From NCBI GenBank assembly GCA_028713995.1, contig JAQTNF010000006.1, positions 1 to 64,000 on the forward strand: a stretch of 64,000 nucleotides of DNA, read 5' to 3'. Positions 18,566 through 28,550 of this stretch are shown one piece after another. This stretch comes from Deltaproteobacteria bacterium (GTDB taxonomy: Bacteria > Myxococcota_A > Polyangia > JAAYKL01). Both the position numbers and the translations under genes were made by a program. A model generated the notes under the pieces. That model did no database searches and was not told the DNA's origin. It saw only the letters and a program-made list of their open reading frames with translations. Positions within the stretch are counted from its first letter, which is position 1; the number at the start of each line of letters is the position of its first letter.

Positions 18566-19732
18566 ATGAGACGAAACACTTTCACGGTGGATGTGCTCGC
18601 CGCAATCTGCGTTCTTGGAACGGTCCTCGCCGCCGGCTGCGGCAAGAGCGGAGGGAACGGCCAACCCGGCGGCAAGCCTCCGACGGACGCCGATCCGCCC
18701 GCCCCGGTGACGGTCGTAGGCGTGGTCCGCAAGGCCATGCCCATCGAGCTCGAAACCTTCGGGACCGTGGAACCGAACGCCACCGTGGCCGTGACCTCTC
18801 AGGTCGCGGGCGAGCTCGTCGGCGTGCACTTCCAGCGCGGGCAGGACGTGAGGAAGGGCGACCTCCTCTTCACCATCGATCCGCGCCCGGCGCTCGCGAA
18901 GAGGAAGCTCGCCGAGGCCAACCTGTCGCGCGACAAGGCGCAGTACGAGAACGCCCGCAAGGAGGCGGAACGCCAGCGCGGGCTCCTGGAGCAGAAGCTC
19001 GTGGCGCAGGGCGACTACGATCGAATCCTCACCACGGCCGAGTCCCTGGACGCCACCGTGCGCGCCGACAAGGCCGCGATCGAGAGCGCCAGGCTCGAGG
19101 TGTTGTTCTCCTCCATCCGCAGTCCCATCGACGGCCGCACGGGCGACCTGCTCGTGGACGCGGGCAACACCGTGCAGCCGGGCGTCCAGAAGCTCGTGGT
19201 CATCAACCAGGTGAGGCCCATCCGCGTGAGCTTCTCGCTGCCGCAGCGAGGCCTGCCCAAGATCATGGAGCGCGTGGGCGCCGCCGGGGCCGAGGGGCTC
19301 GAGGTGCACGCGACCATCCCCGGCCGGAGCGGCGAGCCGGAGAAGGGCCGCGTGGCCATCGTGGACAACGCGGTGGACCGCGCCACCGGGACCATCCGCC
19401 TGTGGGCCTTGTTCCCCAACGAAGAGTCGCGGCTGTGGCCCGGGCAGCTCATCAACGTGTCTCTGTCTCTCGGCATGGAGCCAAACGCCCTCGTCGTGCC
19501 TTCGCCCGCCGTGCTCGCGGGCCAGAAGGGGAACTACGTGTTCGTGGCGAAGCCGGGCGACACCGTGGAGATCCGCGTCGTCGAGGTGGACCGCACCGTG
19601 GGCGACGACACGGTCGTCTCGAAGGGGCTGGAGGCGGGCGAGCGCGTGGTCACCGACGGGCAGCTGCGGCTGCGGCCCGGCTCCCGCATCGCCGTCAGGC
19701 CTGAGGGCGGGAACGGCGCCCCGCGGCCATGA
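18566..19732 (+). CDS. RND efflux periplasmic adaptor (MexA/AcrA-like lipoprotein)
   Basis: Lipobox LAAGCG; VAGELVGVHFQRGQDVRKGDLLFTIDPRP; DGRTGDLLVDAGN. Confidence 0.92.
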   Translation: MRRNTFTVDVLAAICVLGTVLAAGCGKSGGNGQPGGKPPTDADPPAPVTVVGVVRKAMPIELETFGTVEPNATVAVTSQVAGELVGVHFQRGQDVRKGDLLFTIDPRPALAKRKLAEANLSRDKAQYENARKEAERQRGLLEQKLVAQGDYDRILTTAESLDATVRADKAAIESARLEVLFSSIRSPIDGRTGDLLVDAGNTVQPGVQKLVVINQVRPIRVSFSLPQRGLPKIMERVGAAGAEGLEVHATIPGRSGEPEKGRVAIVDNAVDRATGTIRLWALFPNEESRLWPGQLINVSLSLGMEPNALVVPSPAVLAGQKGNYVFVAKPGDTVEIRVVEVDRTVGDDTVVSKGLEAGERVVTDGQLRLRPGSRIAVRPEGGNGAPRP

Positions 19733-22700
19733 GCATCTCCGGGATCTTCATCCGCCGCCCGGTGATGACCACGCTCGTCATGGTGGCCGTGCTGCTCTTC
19801 GGCGTCATGGGCTACAGGCTGCTGCCGGTCAGCGACCTGCCGAACGTGGACTTCCCGGCCATCTCGGTCTCAGCGAGCATGCCCGGGGCCAGCCCCAAGA
19901 CCATGGCCTCGGCCGTGGCCACGCCGCTCGAGAAGCAGTTCTCGACCATCGCGGGCATCGATTCGATGAACTCGTCGAGCGTGCAAGGGGCCACCCAGAT
20001 CACCTTGCAGTTCAGCCTCAACCGCGACATCGACGCGGCCGCCCAGGACGTGCAGGCCGCCATCGCGCGCGCAGCACGGCAGCTTCCGGCCAACATGCCG
20101 GCGCCGCCCTCGTACAGCAAGGCGAACCCGGCCGACCAGCCCATTCTGATGTTCGCCCTCACGAGCCCCACCCTGCCCCTGTCGGCGCTCGACGAGTACG
20201 GCCAGACCACCATCGCCCAGCGCATCTCCATGGTCGAGGGCGTGGCCCAGGTCTCGGTGTACGGCTCGCAGAAGTATGCCATGCGGATTCAGGTCGACCC
20301 CCGGGAGCTCGCCTCCCGCGGCATCGGCATCGACGAGGTGGCGGACGCGATCGACAAGGGCAACTCGAACCTGCCCACCGGCATCCTCTACGGCACGGAC
20401 AAGCAGTACATGGTGCAGGCCGACGGGCAGCTCATGGACGCCCGGGGCTACCGCTCGTTGATCGTGGCCTACCGCCAGGGCGCACCCGTGCGGCTCGAAT
20501 CGCTGGGCAAGGTGCTAGACAGCGTGGAGAACAACAAGCGCGCGGCGTGGTACTGCACCCGCGACAGCCAGGAGCGCTCCGTCATCCTCGCCATCCAGAA
20601 GCAGCCCGGCACCAACACGGTGGCCGTCGCCGACGCCGTCAACGCCCTCATCCCCACCTTCCGCGCCCAGCTGCCCGCGTCCGTCTCGCTCAAGCCGATG
20701 TACGACAGGAGCACGTCGATCAGGGACTCGGCGCGCGACATGCAGTTCACGCTCCTGCTCACGCTCGGCCTCGTGGTGATGGTGATCTTCCTCTTTTTGC
20801 GCAACGTGTCGGCCACGATCATCCCCAGCCTGGCGTTGCCCTTCTCGATCATCGGCACGTTCACCATCATGTACCTGCTCGACTACAGCATCGACAACCT
20901 GTCCATGATGGCGCTCACGCTGGCCGTGGGCTTCGTGGTGGACGACGCCATCGTCATGCTCGAGAACATCTTCCGCCACATGGAGATGGGCAAGCCGCGG
21001 CTCCAGGCCGCCCTCGATGCGTCGAGGGAGATCGGCTTCACGATCGTCTCCATGACGCTGTCGCTCGCGGCCGTGTTCATCCCGGTGCTGTTCATGGGCG
21101 GCATCGTCGGCCGCCTCTTCCGCGAGTTCGCCGTCACGATCGGCGCCGCGGTGCTCGTCTCAGGCGCCGTCTCCCTCACGCTCACGCCCATGATGTCGGC
21201 GCGCTTCATCCGGGCGCCCAGCCAGGTGCGCCACGGGCACATCTACGCCGTGAGCGAGGCCGTCTACGGGACGGTGCTGCGCGCGTACGGATCGAGCCTC
21301 GTCTTCGTGTTGCGGCATCGCCTCGCGGCCTTGCTCGTGGCCGTGGCCATGCTCGGCGGCACGTTCACCCTGTTCACGATCATCCCCAAGGGCTTCATCC
21401 CCAGCGAGGACCGCGGCATGATCGCGGTGAGCACCGAGGCCCTCGAGGGCATCTCGTACCAGGCGCTCGTCGAGCGCCAGCAGGCGGCCGCCGCGATCGT
21501 GCAGGCCGATCCGGACGTGGATCACTTCATGTCGAGCGCGGGAGGCGGCGGGGGCCGCGGCGGCGCCAACGCGGGCGGCATGTACCTCATGCTGCGCGAC
21601 CGGCCCGCGCGCAAGGCCACGACCGACGAGGTCATCGCCAGGCTGCGGCCGAAGCTGGCGCAGATGCCGGGCATGCGGGTTTACATGCAGAACCCGCCGC
21701 CCATCTCGGTCGGCGGCCAGTCGAGCAAGAGCCAGTACCAGTTCACGTTGCAGGATCCCGACATCGACGAGCTCTACAGGTACGCCGCCGTCCTTCTCGA
21801 CAAGTTCCGCGCCATGCCCGAGCTCGTCGACGTGACGAGCGACATGCAGCTCAAGAACCCGGAGCTCGACGTGCGCATCGATCGCGACGCGGCCTCCTCG
21901 CTGGATCTCACCGCCACCCAGATCGAGGGCGCACTCCTCACCGCCTACGGTTCGCTCCAGGTCTCGACCATCTTCGCGCCCAACAACGAGTACCAGGTGC
22001 TCCTCGAGGTGCTCCCCGAGTACCAGCTCGACCCCAAGGCCCTTTCCTTCCTGTACGTACGCGCCTCCTCCGGCAGTCTCGTCCCCCTCGCTGCCGTCGC
22101 CGACATGAAGGAGAGGGTCGGCCCCTTGAGCATCAACCACTTCGGCCAGCTGCCGGCCGTGACCGTGTCGTTCAACCTGAAGCCCGGGGTCTCCATCGGC
22201 GACGCGGTGCGCGACGTCGAGGCCGTGGCGCATGAGACCCTGCCCCCCACGGTGAACGCCTCCTTCCAGGGCACGGCCCAGGCGTTCCAGTCCTCGCTCA
22301 AGGGCATGCTGATGCTCCTCGTCCTCGCGATCGTGGTGATCTACATGGTGCTCGGCGTCCTATACGAGAACTTCTTCCACCCCGTCACCATCCTGTCGGC
22401 CCTGCCCTTCGCCGGCTTCGGCGCGCTCCTCACGCTGTACGTCTTCGGGGCCGAGCTCTCCATCTACGCGTTCGTGGGCATCATCATGCTCGTGGGCCTC
22501 GTCAAGAAGAACGGCATCATGATGATCGACTTCGCCATCGAGGCGCGGCGCGAGGGGGGCAAGAGCGCGGACGAGGCCATCTACGAGGCCTGCATGATCC
22601 GGTTCCGCCCCATCATGATGACGACCATGGCCGCCCTCATCGCGGCCACACCGATCGCGCTCGGTTACGGCGCGGGCGGCGAGTCGCGCAGGCCGCTCGG

Positions 22701-22839
22701 CCTGGCCGTGGTGGGCGGGCTGCTCTTCTCGCAGTCCCTCACCCTGTTCGTCACGCCGGTGTTCTACGTCTACATGGAGAAGCTCGCGGGCGTCTTCCAC
22801 AGGCGTGAAAGGGACGTCACTCCCTCCCCAGCGCCTTGA
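19729..22839 (+). CDS. RND efflux permease (HAE1/AcrB-like)
   Basis: 1036 aa; FIRRPVMTTLVMVAVLLFG, FVVDDAIVMLENI, PIMMTTMAALIAATPIALGYGAGGESRRPLG; ATGA overlap with adaptor. Confidence 0.95.
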   Translation: MSISGIFIRRPVMTTLVMVAVLLFGVMGYRLLPVSDLPNVDFPAISVSASMPGASPKTMASAVATPLEKQFSTIAGIDSMNSSSVQGATQITLQFSLNRDIDAAAQDVQAAIARAARQLPANMPAPPSYSKANPADQPILMFALTSPTLPLSALDEYGQTTIAQRISMVEGVAQVSVYGSQKYAMRIQVDPRELASRGIGIDEVADAIDKGNSNLPTGILYGTDKQYMVQADGQLMDARGYRSLIVAYRQGAPVRLESLGKVLDSVENNKRAAWYCTRDSQERSVILAIQKQPGTNTVAVADAVNALIPTFRAQLPASVSLKPMYDRSTSIRDSARDMQFTLLLTLGLVVMVIFLFLRNVSATIIPSLALPFSIIGTFTIMYLLDYSIDNLSMMALTLAVGFVVDDAIVMLENIFRHMEMGKPRLQAALDASREIGFTIVSMTLSLAAVFIPVLFMGGIVGRLFREFAVTIGAAVLVSGAVSLTLTPMMSARFIRAPSQVRHGHIYAVSEAVYGTVLRAYGSSLVFVLRHRLAALLVAVAMLGGTFTLFTIIPKGFIPSEDRGMIAVSTEALEGISYQALVERQQAAAAIVQADPDVDHFMSSAGGGGGRGGANAGGMYLMLRDRPARKATTDEVIARLRPKLAQMPGMRVYMQNPPPISVGGQSSKSQYQFTLQDPDIDELYRYAAVLLDKFRAMPELVDVTSDMQLKNPELDVRIDRDAASSLDLTATQIEGALLTAYGSLQVSTIFAPNNEYQVLLEVLPEYQLDPKALSFLYVRASSGSLVPLAAVADMKERVGPLSINHFGQLPAVTVSFNLKPGVSIGDAVRDVEAVAHETLPPTVNASFQGTAQAFQSSLKGMLMLLVLAIVVIYMVLGVLYENFFHPVTILSALPFAGFGALLTLYVFGAELSIYAFVGIIMLVGLVKKNGIMMIDFAIEARREGGKSADEAIYEACMIRFRPIMMTTMAALIAATPIALGYGAGGESRRPLGLAVVGGLLFSQSLTLFVTPVFYVYMEKLAGVFHRRERDVTPSPAP

Positions 22840-24151
22840 GGAGCTGCGCGCGCGCCAGGCTCACGTTGAACGCCGCCTCGATCGTCTGCCCCTTTGCGCT
22901 CACCACCGCCACCTGCGCGTCCTGCATCTCGATGATCGACCCCGCGCCGGCCTGGTAGCGCGCCTCGGCGAGGCGCAAGGCCTCCTGCGCGCTTGCGAGG
23001 GCCGGGGCCGCCGCATCGACCGCGGCCTTGGCCCCCTCGAGTTGCAGCCTCGCGCGCACGACCTCCTGGCGGATCTGCTGGCGCTGCCCTTCGAGCTGGG
23101 CGTTCGTGACCATGCGCGCGGCCTCGAGCCCCTCAACCTGCGCCCGCGTCGCGCCGCCCTGGAACAGGGGCCAGGTGAGCGTAGCGGTCACGTCCCAGTT
23201 CCAGGTGAGAGCCTGGATGTCCGTGCCCGTGTCGTTCACCCCGGTGGACACGCCGACGTTCGGCCAGTATTCGCCCTTGGCGGCCGAGATCTGGCGCTCC
23301 TGCGACTCGGACTGCCTCGCGAGCGCGCGCAGCTCCGGCCGCGCCTTGACCGCGAGATCGACGAGCTGCTCCTCGGGCGCCTCCTCGACGTCGATGGGGG
23401 CAAGCTCCTCTTCCGCAACGTCGTAGTCCGTCGTCTGCTCGAGACCCATGGCCTTGTTCAGGTCGGCCTTCCCCGATTCATAGGCGCTCCTGGCGTTGAC
23501 GAGCTGCAGCCGCGCGTTCGCCACGTCGGACCTGATCTGGGCCAGGTCGAACTCCGGGCGCGCGCCGGCCTTGACGAAGCCCTCGACCTGCGCGAGGTGC
23601 CGCTCCTGCGCCGCCAGGTTGTCCGCGGCCACGTCCACGACGGCCTTGTCCGCCATGACCGTGAAGAACGCCACGCGCACGCCGAGCAGCACCACGCGCA
23701 ACTGCGCCGACTCGGTCTCGCGGTACGAGGAGACCTGGACGTCCGCGCCCCGGTAGTTGTTCCATGCGGTGCCGAAGTCCCACAGGAGCTGGCTCGCGCG
23801 GGCGCCGAACGAAAAGGAGTTCTGTGTGTTCCAGCTGGACGTTGCCGGTATCGCCGGTGTCCCCGCCCTCCCCGGCGTGTTCGCGGTCTGCCGCGAGTAG
23901 CTCGCGTTGCCGGTCACCTGGGGCAGAAGCGGCGCCAGCGCCCCGTTCACGCGCGCCTGCGCCCCTGCGGTCTGCGCCCTGGCCACGGCCAGATCCGGCT
24001 GCCGTTCGCGCGCCGCCTTGAGCGCCTCGGTGAGGGTGATCCTCCTCGCCGCGGCTGGAGCCTGCTCCTTGTCCCCGCCCTGGGCGCGGATGCCGGGCGC
24101 GGCGAGGAGGACCGCGAGCGCCACCACGTTCACGATGTTCCGTTTCATCAT
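22817..24151 (-). CDS. TolC-family outer membrane efflux protein
   Basis: ITLTEALKAARERQPDLAVARAQ, AEARYQAGAGSIIEMQDAQVAVVSAK; convergent 23-nt overlap with the RND permease 3' end. Confidence 0.9.
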   Translation of the reverse strand: MMKRNIVNVVALAVLLAAPGIRAQGGDKEQAPAAARRITLTEALKAARERQPDLAVARAQTAGAQARVNGALAPLLPQVTGNASYSRQTANTPGRAGTPAIPATSSWNTQNSFSFGARASQLLWDFGTAWNNYRGADVQVSSYRETESAQLRVVLLGVRVAFFTVMADKAVVDVAADNLAAQERHLAQVEGFVKAGARPEFDLAQIRSDVANARLQLVNARSAYESGKADLNKAMGLEQTTDYDVAEEELAPIDVEEAPEEQLVDLAVKARPELRALARQSESQERQISAAKGEYWPNVGVSTGVNDTGTDIQALTWNWDVTATLTWPLFQGGATRAQVEGLEAARMVTNAQLEGQRQQIRQEVVRARLQLEGAKAAVDAAAPALASAQEALRLAEARYQAGAGSIIEMQDAQVAVVSAKGQTIEAAFNVSLARAQLLKALGRE

Positions 24152-25377
24152 TCGTACCTCAGCGCCTCGATGGGATCGAGGTTCATTGCCTTGCGCGCCG
24201 GATAGAGGCCGAACACGACCCCGACCGCCGCGCTGAACAGGAAAGCCACCGCCACGATGTCCGAGCGCACCACGAACGCCCAGACGAGGTTGTCGGCCAG
24301 GATCTTGGACACGCCGAAGCCGAGGCCGATGCCGAGCAGTCCCCCGGTCATCGAGAGCGTCATGGCCTCCACCAGGAACTGGGCCATGATGTGCACGGGC
24401 CTTGCGCCGACCGCCATGCGGATGCCGATCTCCCGTGTGCGCTCGGTGACGCTCACGAGCATGATGTTCATGATGCCGATACCGCCCACGAGCAACGAGA
24501 CGACGGCGATGGCGGCGAGCAGCCCGGTGAGCGTGTTCATTCCCTGCTGCCTCGCGCTCGCGATCTCGGTCAGGTTCCGCACGGCGAAGTCGTCGTCGGC
24601 GCGGTCCGCGATGTGGTGCCTGTCGGCCAGGATCGACGAGATCTGGTTCTGCGCGCGGAAGGTCTCCTCGGCCGAGCCGGCGCCCACGAAGATGACGCCC
24701 GTGATGAACTGCTGCAGCCCGCCCTGAAGCTTCCCGCGGAAGACCGAGATGGGGACGAACGCCGCGTCGTCGAGGTCCGTCCCTCCGAAGGACTGCCCCT
24801 TCTTCTCGAGGATGCCGATGACCTGGTAGGGCGTGCCCCTGATGCGCACCGGCTTGCCGACGGGGTCCACGCCCGTGCCGAAGACGTGCGAGACCACGGT
24901 CTGGCCGAGCACGACGACCTTCGCGTTCGTCTCGATGTCCGACGCCGAGAACATGGAACCCTCGGCCACGCGCCAGCTCCTGATGGGGAAGTACTCGGGC
25001 GTGGTGCCGTTCACCTGCGTGTTCCAGTTGCCGTCCTCCCCCACGATGGAGGTCTTCTGGCTCATGAGCGGGGCGGCGTAGCGCACGGAGGGTGCCTCGC
25101 TTCTTATGGCGTCGAGGTCGTCCCAGGTGAGCGTGGGCATGGAGCCCATCCCGCCCATGAACCCGCCCGAGCGCGTCGATCCCGAGGTGACGATGAGGAG
25201 GTTGGTGCCCATCTGCTCGAAGGCTTTCGACACGCTCGACTTGGCCCCCTCGCCCACCGCGACCATGGAGATGACCGAGCCCACGCCGATGATGACGCCG
25301 AGCATGGTGAGGAAGGAGCGCGTCTTGTTGCGCAAAAGAGCCCGCACGGCGATGGGGAACGGCTGCATGAGGTTCAC
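24148..25377 (-). CDS. ABC transporter permease (MacB-type)
   Basis: RNKTRSFLTMLGVIIGVGSVISMVAVGEGA; GGIGIMNIMLVSVTERTREIGIRMAVGAR; GTGA overlap with ATPase. Confidence 0.92.
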   Translation of the reverse strand: MNLMQPFPIAVRALLRNKTRSFLTMLGVIIGVGSVISMVAVGEGAKSSVSKAFEQMGTNLLIVTSGSTRSGGFMGGMGSMPTLTWDDLDAIRSEAPSVRYAAPLMSQKTSIVGEDGNWNTQVNGTTPEYFPIRSWRVAEGSMFSASDIETNAKVVVLGQTVVSHVFGTGVDPVGKPVRIRGTPYQVIGILEKKGQSFGGTDLDDAAFVPISVFRGKLQGGLQQFITGVIFVGAGSAEETFRAQNQISSILADRHHIADRADDDFAVRNLTEIASARQQGMNTLTGLLAAIAVVSLLVGGIGIMNIMLVSVTERTREIGIRMAVGARPVHIMAQFLVEAMTLSMTGGLLGIGLGFGVSKILADNLVWAFVVRSDIVAVAFLFSAAVGVVFGLYPARKAMNLDPIEALRYE

Positions 25378-26093
25378 GGCGCACCTCCGGCGGCCCGCGC
25401 GTCCCTGGCGGTCTGGCACGCGTCCGAGACGATGCGCCCGTCCCGCGTGGCGATCACGCGCGCCGCGAAGCCGGCCACGTCGGGCTCGTGCGTCACCACG
25501 AGCACCGTGAGCCCGGCGCGCCACAGGTCCTGGAACAGCGCCATGACGTCGATGCTCGTACGCGTGTCCAGGTTGCCGGTGGGCTCGTCGGCCAGGATGA
25601 GGCGCGGGCTCGTGACGAGAGCGCGGGCGATGGCCACGCGCTGCTGCTGCCCGCCGGAAAGCTGGGACGGCGCGTGGTGCGCGCGATCCGTGAGGCCGAC
25701 GCGATCGAGCGCCTCCCGCGCCCTGCGGATGCGCTCGCGCCGCGGCGCGCCCGAGTACACGAGCGGCAGCTCCACGTTCTCGAGCGCCGAGGTGCGCGCG
25801 AGCAGGTTGAAGCCCTGGAACACGAAGCCGATGGTGCGGTTGCGTTCCTCGGCCAGCCTTCCGCGGTCGAAGGTCGTCACGTCGCGCCCGTCGAGCAGGT
25901 AGCGCCCGGTGGTGGGCCGGTCCAGGCACCCGAGGATGTTCATCAGCGTGGACTTCCCCGAGCCCGAGGGGCCCATGATCGCCACGAACTCTCCCGCTCC
26001 CACCTCGAGGTCGACACCCGCGAGCGCGTGCACCTCGGTCTCCCCGGCCCTGTAGACCTTGGAGACGCCCTCGAGCCGGATCACGGGCTTCAT
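25374..26093 (-). CDS. ABC transporter ATP-binding protein (MacB/LolD-type)
   Basis: GPSGSGKSTLMNILGCLDRPT, LSGGQQQRVAIARAL, LILADEPTGNLD. Confidence 0.93.
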   Translation of the reverse strand: MKPVIRLEGVSKVYRAGETEVHALAGVDLEVGAGEFVAIMGPSGSGKSTLMNILGCLDRPTTGRYLLDGRDVTTFDRGRLAEERNRTIGFVFQGFNLLARTSALENVELPLVYSGAPRRERIRRAREALDRVGLTDRAHHAPSQLSGGQQQRVAIARALVTSPRLILADEPTGNLDTRTSIDVMALFQDLWRAGLTVLVVTHEPDVAGFAARVIATRDGRIVSDACQTARDARAAGGAP

Positions 26094-26094
26094 G

Positions 26095-27318
26095 TCAGAA
26101 CGGCCTCTTCTGCGGCATCGCGCTTGGATCGACCACGATCTCGGTGACGAGCGCCTGGCCGTCCTTGACCTCGCCGCCCAGCAGCTCGGTCCACGTCCCG
26201 TCCGTCAGTCCCACGTGTACCTTGCGCGTCACCGGGCGGTTGTCCACGAGGATCCACACCATGCGCTCCCCGGGTTCCCGCTCCTCGCGCGCCTTTTTCT
26301 TGGCGGGCTCGCCGCGCCCGGTGTCGCCGGAAGCGATCCTGAGCTGATCCGGATCGGGCCTGAACCGCAGCGCCGCGTTGGGGATGCGCAGCACGTCCGC
26401 GCGCTCGGCGTAGACGAACGTCACGTTCGCGGTCATGCCCGGCTTGAGCGCCAGATCGGCGTTGTCCACGTCGATGACCGCGTCGTAGGTCACCACGCCC
26501 TGCACGGTCGTGGCCGCGTCGCGCACCTGCCGCACCACCCCCTCGAACTTGCGCTCCGGGTAGGCGTCCACGAGGAACGTGACCTTCATCGAGGCGCGCA
26601 CCTTGCCCACATCCGCCTCGGACACGGACGTGTCGACCTGCATCTTGGACAGGTCCTGGGCGATGGTGAAGAGGGTCGGCGACTGGAACGAGGCCGCCAC
26701 GGTCTGGCCCACGTCGATGTTGCGCGACACGACCACCCCGTCGATGGGCGACGAGATGGTGGTGTAGGCGAGGTTGATCTCGGCCTGGACGAGCGCGGCC
26801 CGGGCCTGCTCCACGCTGGCCGTGGCCACCCTGACCTGGGCCTTCGCGGCCTCGAACGCGGCCTCGTTCGTTTCGCTCTCGGCCTGCGCGACGAGCTTCA
26901 GGCCGGCAAGCGCCGTGGCGCGATCGAACTGCCTCTTCGCGTCCTCCGCCTGCACGCGCGCCTTCTCCAGGTTGGCTTGCGCGGAGGCGAGGTTGGCCCT
27001 CCCCTGGGCCAGGGCGGCCGTGAAGAACCTCGGATCGATGGTCGCGATGACGTCGTCCTTCTTGACCCTTGAGCCGAAGTCCACACGGATGGAGTCGATG
27101 CGCCCGGACACCTGGCTGCCGACCTGGACGGTCACGAGCGCCGAGAGAGCGCCGCTGGCCGTGACCTTGGCGGTGATGCCGCCGCGCTCGATCTTGGCGG
27201 TCTCGTACCGCACCTTTGACTCCGAAGAGCGCGGCAGAAAGCGCCACCCTGCGATCCCGAGGCCCAGGGCCGCGACGAGCGGGACGAGCCATCTGAGCAT
27301 CTTTTTCATGGGGGCCAT
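26095..27318 (-). CDS. MacA-like efflux periplasmic adaptor
   Basis: TASGALSALVTVQVGSQVSGRIDSIRVDFGSRVKKDDVIATIDP; ISSPIDGVVVSRNIDVGQTV. Confidence 0.92.
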   Translation of the reverse strand: MAPMKKMLRWLVPLVAALGLGIAGWRFLPRSSESKVRYETAKIERGGITAKVTASGALSALVTVQVGSQVSGRIDSIRVDFGSRVKKDDVIATIDPRFFTAALAQGRANLASAQANLEKARVQAEDAKRQFDRATALAGLKLVAQAESETNEAAFEAAKAQVRVATASVEQARAALVQAEINLAYTTISSPIDGVVVSRNIDVGQTVAASFQSPTLFTIAQDLSKMQVDTSVSEADVGKVRASMKVTFLVDAYPERKFEGVVRQVRDAATTVQGVVTYDAVIDVDNADLALKPGMTANVTFVYAERADVLRIPNAALRFRPDPDQLRIASGDTGRGEPAKKKAREEREPGERMVWILVDNRPVTRKVHVGLTDGTWTELLGGEVKDGQALVTEIVVDPSAMPQKRPF

Positions 27319-27348
27319 TGTAGTTTTTGGAACGACTGACTGCGAGAG

Positions 27349-27555
27349 CTATTCCTTCTCGGCCTCGCAGGCCGCGCACAGGGGGCCCGGGTCGCCCTCG
27401 TCGAGGGGCGCGCCGCAGGCCGCGCAGGCCGCGGGCCCCTGTGGCTTCTCGCGAGGTGGATCCTTGTGGATCATGGGACCGGCGTTTTTCCGCTGCCGCG
27501 CCGGCACGGCGTAAGCGTTTCGCGGCTTCACAACGGATTTCTTCTTCTTCACCAT
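27349..27555 (-). CDS. Small zinc-ribbon-like protein
   Basis: 68 aa, Lys-rich N-terminus, CAACGAP...PLCAACEAEKE (two CxxC). Confidence 0.55.
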   Translation of the reverse strand: MVKKKKSVVKPRNAYAVPARQRKNAGPMIHKDPPREKPQGPAACAACGAPLDEGDPGPLCAACEAEKE

Positions 27556-27614
27556 GCCAAGGGCCCTTTCGCCGACGGAGCGATTTCCCCAACGTGGAGA
27601 AGAACGGCGCGCGG

Positions 27615-28436
27615 CTACCTGGCGGGCGCGAAGCGGGTGTTCTCGGTGCGGAAGCGCAGGACCTTGGTCATGTACCAGGCCCCGTAGATGCCGAGGGTGA
27701 TGATGGTGAGCAGGATCCCGACCAGGTTCAGCACGAAGAACTGGCCGCCCGTGCCTGTGAAGTCGCCGGCGAGCGTCTCGCCGCCCGACGTGACGCGCGT
27801 GCCTTCCGAGAAGAACTTGTAGAGCTTCACCTGGAACCAACAGGCGTAGATGCCGAGCGTCACCAGCGTGAGCAGGTAGCCCACGAGGAACGTGACGAAC
27901 AGCGAGCCGCCCGTGGCGACGAAATCGATCGTCGCGTGGGGCTGTCCGCCCTGCAGGATCTCGGTGTTGCTGAAAATGACCTTGGTCAGCTTGCAGCAGA
28001 ACCAGGCGCCGTAGATGCCGAACGTGATCATCGTGAGCAGCATGCCGACCAGATAGGTCACGAAGATCGTCCCGCCCGTGCCGTTGAACCGGAGCGCATA
28101 GGTCGTGCCGTCCTCGGCGCGCGCCTCGGTGTTCTCCGCGATGTAGTGCAGGAGCTTGGCCACGAACCAGGCGCCGTAGATGCCGAAGGTGACGAGGGTG
28201 AGCAGCCCGCCCACCAGGTTGATGACGAAGAGCCTGCCGCCCGTGCCCTTGAAGTCGAGCTTGAGCATCCCCTTGTCCGTTCCCCTCATCCTCGTGTGCT
28301 CGAGCACGTACTTGAGCAGCGACACGACAAACCACGGGGCGTAGATGCCGAACGTGATCATCGTGAGCAGGATCCCCACAAGGTACTTCACGAACAGACC
28401 CCCACCCGTTCCCCGAAACTCGAATGTCTTCTCCAT
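27615..28436 (-). CDS. DUF898 (YjgN)-like membrane protein with five tandem repeats
   Basis: Five copies of F-x-G-T-G-G-x-x-F-V-x-x-L-V-G-x-L-L-T-x-x-T-x-G-I-Y-x-x-W. Confidence 0.85.
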   Translation of the reverse strand: MEKTFEFRGTGGGLFVKYLVGILLTMITFGIYAPWFVVSLLKYVLEHTRMRGTDKGMLKLDFKGTGGRLFVINLVGGLLTLVTFGIYGAWFVAKLLHYIAENTEARAEDGTTYALRFNGTGGTIFVTYLVGMLLTMITFGIYGAWFCCKLTKVIFSNTEILQGGQPHATIDFVATGGSLFVTFLVGYLLTLVTLGIYACWFQVKLYKFFSEGTRVTSGGETLAGDFTGTGGQFFVLNLVGILLTIITLGIYGAWYMTKVLRFRTENTRFAPAR

Positions 28437-28550
28437 GGTCGTACCCCTTCCTTTGTTTTGTTGAGCCCTTTGATGCCCGTAGTCCGCTGACTGTACCCGA
28501 TGTCGCGCTCATGGACAACGGCACGCCGATGCGTGTATGGGACGAGCGTC

